Part shown: piece by piece, positions 7,944 to 10,188 of the stretch
Numbering within the stretch: the stretch's first letter is position 1
Layout of the letters: each line of letters begins with the position of its first letter
Source: Oscillospiraceae bacterium
GTDB taxonomy: Bacteria > Bacillota_A > Clostridia > Oscillospirales > WRJC01
DNA: 10,188 nucleotides
Reading direction: 5' to 3'
NCBI GenBank assembly: GCA_009782405.1
Contig: WRJC01000083.1
Coordinates: 1-10,188 of the forward strand
Translations under genes and position numbers: made by a program
The notes under the pieces: generated by a model
The model's input: only the letters and a program-made list of their open reading frames with translations
Database searches by the model: none
Told to the model about the DNA's origin: nothing

Positions 7944-9440
7944 AAAAAAATCATTGTTTTTGTAATTTGCATCGCCATATTCGCCGGTTTTTCGGGGTGC
8001 GGAAAAAAAGACCAGGACGAAGGCGGCGAGCCCGACGCAAATTCCAACGCCGCTGCCGCAGAAGAAAATTCCGAGGAGCCCGCGACCGAAAGGATATATC
8101 CGGAACTTGACGCGGTCGATTTCGGCGGGCATGAATTTTTGTTTTTGTGCAGGACGGTGAGCAATCCGGACTGGGCCGAATGGGATCACAGGGATCTGTG
8201 CGCCTTGGAAGAAAACGGGGACGTGATAAACGACGCGGTCTACAGGCGAAACAAAAAAATAGAGGAAAAATACAACATAAAGATATCCGAGCTTGTGGTC
8301 GAATACCCGCAGGTGACCACCATGACGCAAAAAGCCGTAAAAGCGGGCGACGACACTTACGACGTGATCGTGCCGCATATCGTGGAAGTCGCCGCGCTGG
8401 CGCAGGGCGGAAATTTTTTGGATCTGTTCAAAGTCCCGTGCCTCGATTTATCGAAGCCCTGGTGGAACCATGACGGCATACGCGACTTGTCGATCATACG
8501 CAAACTGTTCGTTTTGCAGGGCGATTTGTTCATTATGGACAACGACGCAATGACGGCGATGATCTTCAACAAACTGCTGATCAAGGACCATGCCCTCGAA
8601 AGCCCGTATGACATAGTGAACAAAGGGGAATGGACATTCGAAAAGCTGATGGAAATGGGCAGGAGCGTGTCCAAAGATTTAAACGGCGACGGGGTCATGT
8701 ATATCAAGGACGACTTGTTCGGCTATGTGATCCAGGGCGGCACGGAATCTTCGTTCATCGTCTCGGGCGGTGCGAAAATAGTGAGCAAAGACTCCGACGA
8801 CCGCCCTGTGATAACTTTCGGCGACGAGAGATGCTACAGGATCACGGATTACCTCTCGGAAATGCTCTCCGACACGGAAAACTCCGTGAATCTGCACACT
8901 TATGAGGGAAAATTTCCCATATATGACGAGCAGGTGAAGATGTTCTCCGAGGACAGGGCGCTGTTCACCTGGATTCGGATAAGGATCGTCGAAAGGCTCC
9001 GGGGCATGGAGACCGACTTCGGGATCCTGCCGTGCCCGAAGCTGGACAAAACGCAGGAAAAGTATATAACAAACAACGAGCCGAACGCTGCCACGGGGCT
9101 GTCGATCCCGCGCACCGCGTCAAACGTCGAACGGACGGCGATGATCCTCGAGGATCTGTCCGCCGAGTCGAGGTATAGCTTGCAGCCCGCATACTACGAG
9201 ATCAACCTGCGGGGCAAGTACGCGCGCGACGACGAGAGCCAGGAGATGCTCGACATAATATTGTCAAACGTCGCATACGACATAGGGTATATCTACAATT
9301 TCGGCAGTTTCATGGAGATAAGCTGCTACCGCTACGGGCGCGACATGAAAGTGGACTGGGTTTCCGCTTTTGAAAAAAGCCGGGGAAAAATGGAAAAAGA
9401 CATAGAAAAAGCGATAGAGGCTTATGAAAAATTGGAATAA
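7941..9440 (+). CDS. ABC transporter extracellular solute-binding lipoprotein (sugar type)
   Basis: This protein should be anchored outside the cell membrane and deliver an oligosaccharide to an ABC importer. From GTG 7941 it begins MKKIIVFVICIAIFAGFSGC: a short basic n-region, hydrophobic core, and lipobox FSGC with lipid-modified C20. Phe at -3 is less usual than Leu. An acidic, Ala/Asn/Glu-rich linker follows to about residue 50. The mature domain has segments typical of large clostridial sugar-binding proteins: PWWNHDGIRDLSI, GDLFIMDNDAMTAMIFNKLL, GEWTFEKLMEMG and KDLNGDGVMYIKDDLFGY. The last contains an EF-hand-like loop, D246 to D257. Length is 499 residues, normal for the group. The frame stays open upstream to 7641, inside the previous gene, but that part is not expected to be translated. 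Genes for permeases and ATPase are not in the window. The ligand is inferred to be the glycan cut by the neighbouring GH127 and GH2 enzymes. Confidence 0.9.
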   Translation: MKKIIVFVICIAIFAGFSGCGKKDQDEGGEPDANSNAAAAEENSEEPATERIYPELDAVDFGGHEFLFLCRTVSNPDWAEWDHRDLCALEENGDVINDAVYRRNKKIEEKYNIKISELVVEYPQVTTMTQKAVKAGDDTYDVIVPHIVEVAALAQGGNFLDLFKVPCLDLSKPWWNHDGIRDLSIIRKLFVLQGDLFIMDNDAMTAMIFNKLLIKDHALESPYDIVNKGEWTFEKLMEMGRSVSKDLNGDGVMYIKDDLFGYVIQGGTESSFIVSGGAKIVSKDSDDRPVITFGDERCYRITDYLSEMLSDTENSVNLHTYEGKFPIYDEQVKMFSEDRALFTWIRIRIVERLRGMETDFGILPCPKLDKTQEKYITNNEPNAATGLSIPRTASNVERTAMILEDLSAESRYSLQPAYYEINLRGKYARDDESQEMLDIILSNVAYDIGYIYNFGSFMEISCYRYGRDMKVDWVSAFEKSRGKMEKDIEKAIEAYEKLE

Positions 9441-9475
9441 TATTTGATAAACAAGTAAACAAGGAAGGACAAAAT

Positions 9476-10188
9476 ATGGAGACAAACAACGCATTTCCCC
9501 GCACGACAATAGGGGGGCTGTCCGTATCGCGCATGATCATGGGCACCAACAACATCATGGGGGGCTCGCACCGCACATTTGCCCGCGATACCCACATAAA
9601 AGAAATCAACAACAACGCTCAGGCTGTGGCCGATATAGCGAAGGCCTACCTGTCGCACGGCGTGGACGCGGCCGTGGGCGGCGGGCTGCCGTACAACCGT
9701 TTCTTTTTGGACGGCGCAAAAATGGCCGGCGAGGAAACCGGCCAAAAGCTGCACCTGATAGACCTCTCAAACATCGACACGCATGACTCCGCCGAGTCGC
9801 GGCAGGCGGCCGCCAAATACATAAAAGACTGCAAAAGCGCGGGCATCGAAATCTGCCTTTTGCACCACTATTGCATCGAGCAGCTGGTCAACAAGCAAAA
9901 AGGGACGATAGAGCGCATTTCGGATTACCTGAACATGGTCAGGGAAAATGGCATGATACCCGGATTTTCGGCTCATATGCCCGAAATAGTGCAATACGCG
10001 GACAATCAGGGATACGACGTGGAGACATATATCCAGATATACAACGCATCGGGATTTTTGATGCAGATGGAAGTGGAAACCGTGCACAAGATAATATGGG
10101 GGGCCAAAAAGCCGGTGCTCACGATCAAGCCGATGGCGGCGGGGCATCTGAACCCGTTTGTGGGCCTGACTTTCGCGTGGAACACGAT
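9476..10188 (+). CDS. Uncharacterised aldo-keto-reductase-like barrel protein, copy 2 (3' end outside window)
   Basis: A paralogue of the protein at 7084-7929, read for 237 residues and cut by the right edge. AAGGAAGG at 9461-9468, seven bases before ATG 9476, fixes the start. Both begin with FPRT, a Gly-rich strand (GGLSVSRMIMGTN here) and a Gly-Ser-His or Phe-Ser-His turn. From HHYCIEQLVNK (H130/H131) onward, about two thirds of 107 aligned residues are identical by eye, including EQLVNK, NGMIPG, SAHMPE, GYDV, TYIQI, GFLMQ, TIKPMAAG and VGLTF. The N-terminal half is much more divergent, so the copies are old duplicates or paired subfamily members rather than a recent repeat. Asp/Tyr/Lys positions of aldo-keto reductases again seem absent (GVDAAVGGGLPYN). 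The two could form a heteromer or handle different intermediates; neither idea can be tested from the sequence. Confidence 0.75.
   Translation, partial: METNNAFPRTTIGGLSVSRMIMGTNNIMGGSHRTFARDTHIKEINNNAQAVADIAKAYLSHGVDAAVGGGLPYNRFFLDGAKMAGEETGQKLHLIDLSNIDTHDSAESRQAAAKYIKDCKSAGIEICLLHHYCIEQLVNKQKGTIERISDYLNMVRENGMIPGFSAHMPEIVQYADNQGYDVETYIQIYNASGFLMQMEVETVHKIIWGAKKPVLTIKPMAAGHLNPFVGLTFAWNT

Noticed and set aside
7623..8378. A 251-codon open frame on the minus strand
   Set aside because: It spans two real + strand genes, has no recognisable domain, and is the kind of antisense opening expected from G+C-biased codon use.
9441..9475. Possible terminator after the solute-binding gene
   Set aside because: No hairpin is visible in the 35 bases, and a good ribosome site for the next gene follows at once.

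Overview
The window is a compact stretch with all recognised genes on the + strand and almost no non-coding DNA. It looks like a genome fragment from an anaerobic member of the Clostridia (Bacillota), probably uncultured and from a gut or similar plant-polymer-rich habitat. This assignment is inferred from four things: strong purine-rich Shine-Dalgarno sites, a Lhr/BrxHI-like helicase of a type common in Firmicutes, a lipoprotein sugar-binding protein of the large clostridial kind, and moderately high G+C combined with free use of the ATA isoleucine codon. No marker gene confirms it.

Layout from left to right: (1) up to about position 71, a short leader that may hold the last codons of an upstream gene; (2) 72-2291, an ATP-dependent superfamily 2 helicase of the Lhr-like type; (3) 2284-4074, a cytoplasmic GH127 (DUF1680) beta-L-arabinofuranosidase-like hydrolase whose start overlaps the helicase stop; (4) 4099-5052, a PfkB/ribokinase-family sugar kinase; (5) 5080-7047, a short GH2 beta-mannosidase-like hydrolase with both catalytic glutamates; (6) 7084-7929, an uncharacterised aldo-keto-reductase-like barrel protein; (7) 7941-9440, a lipoprotein ABC-transporter solute-binding protein; (8) 9476 to the right edge, a second, divergent copy of the barrel protein, cut by the window.

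Genes 3 to 8 read as one carbohydrate utilisation operon. A surface lipoprotein captures an oligosaccharide, two hydrolases without signal peptides trim it in the cytoplasm, and a sugar kinase phosphorylates a released sugar. The two barrel proteins have unknown but presumably linked roles. No ABC permease, ATPase, transcription regulator or complete sugar-interconversion pathway is present, so the substrate cannot be fixed. Intergenic gaps are 11 to 36 bases, with no convincing terminator or internal promoter.

The most interesting points are the paired barrel paralogues on either side of the solute-binding protein, which keep an aldo-keto-reductase-like layout but seem to lack most of its catalytic tetrad, and the overlap of a defence-type helicase with a sugar operon. 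No tRNA, rRNA, CRISPR array, insertion sequence or phage gene was seen.
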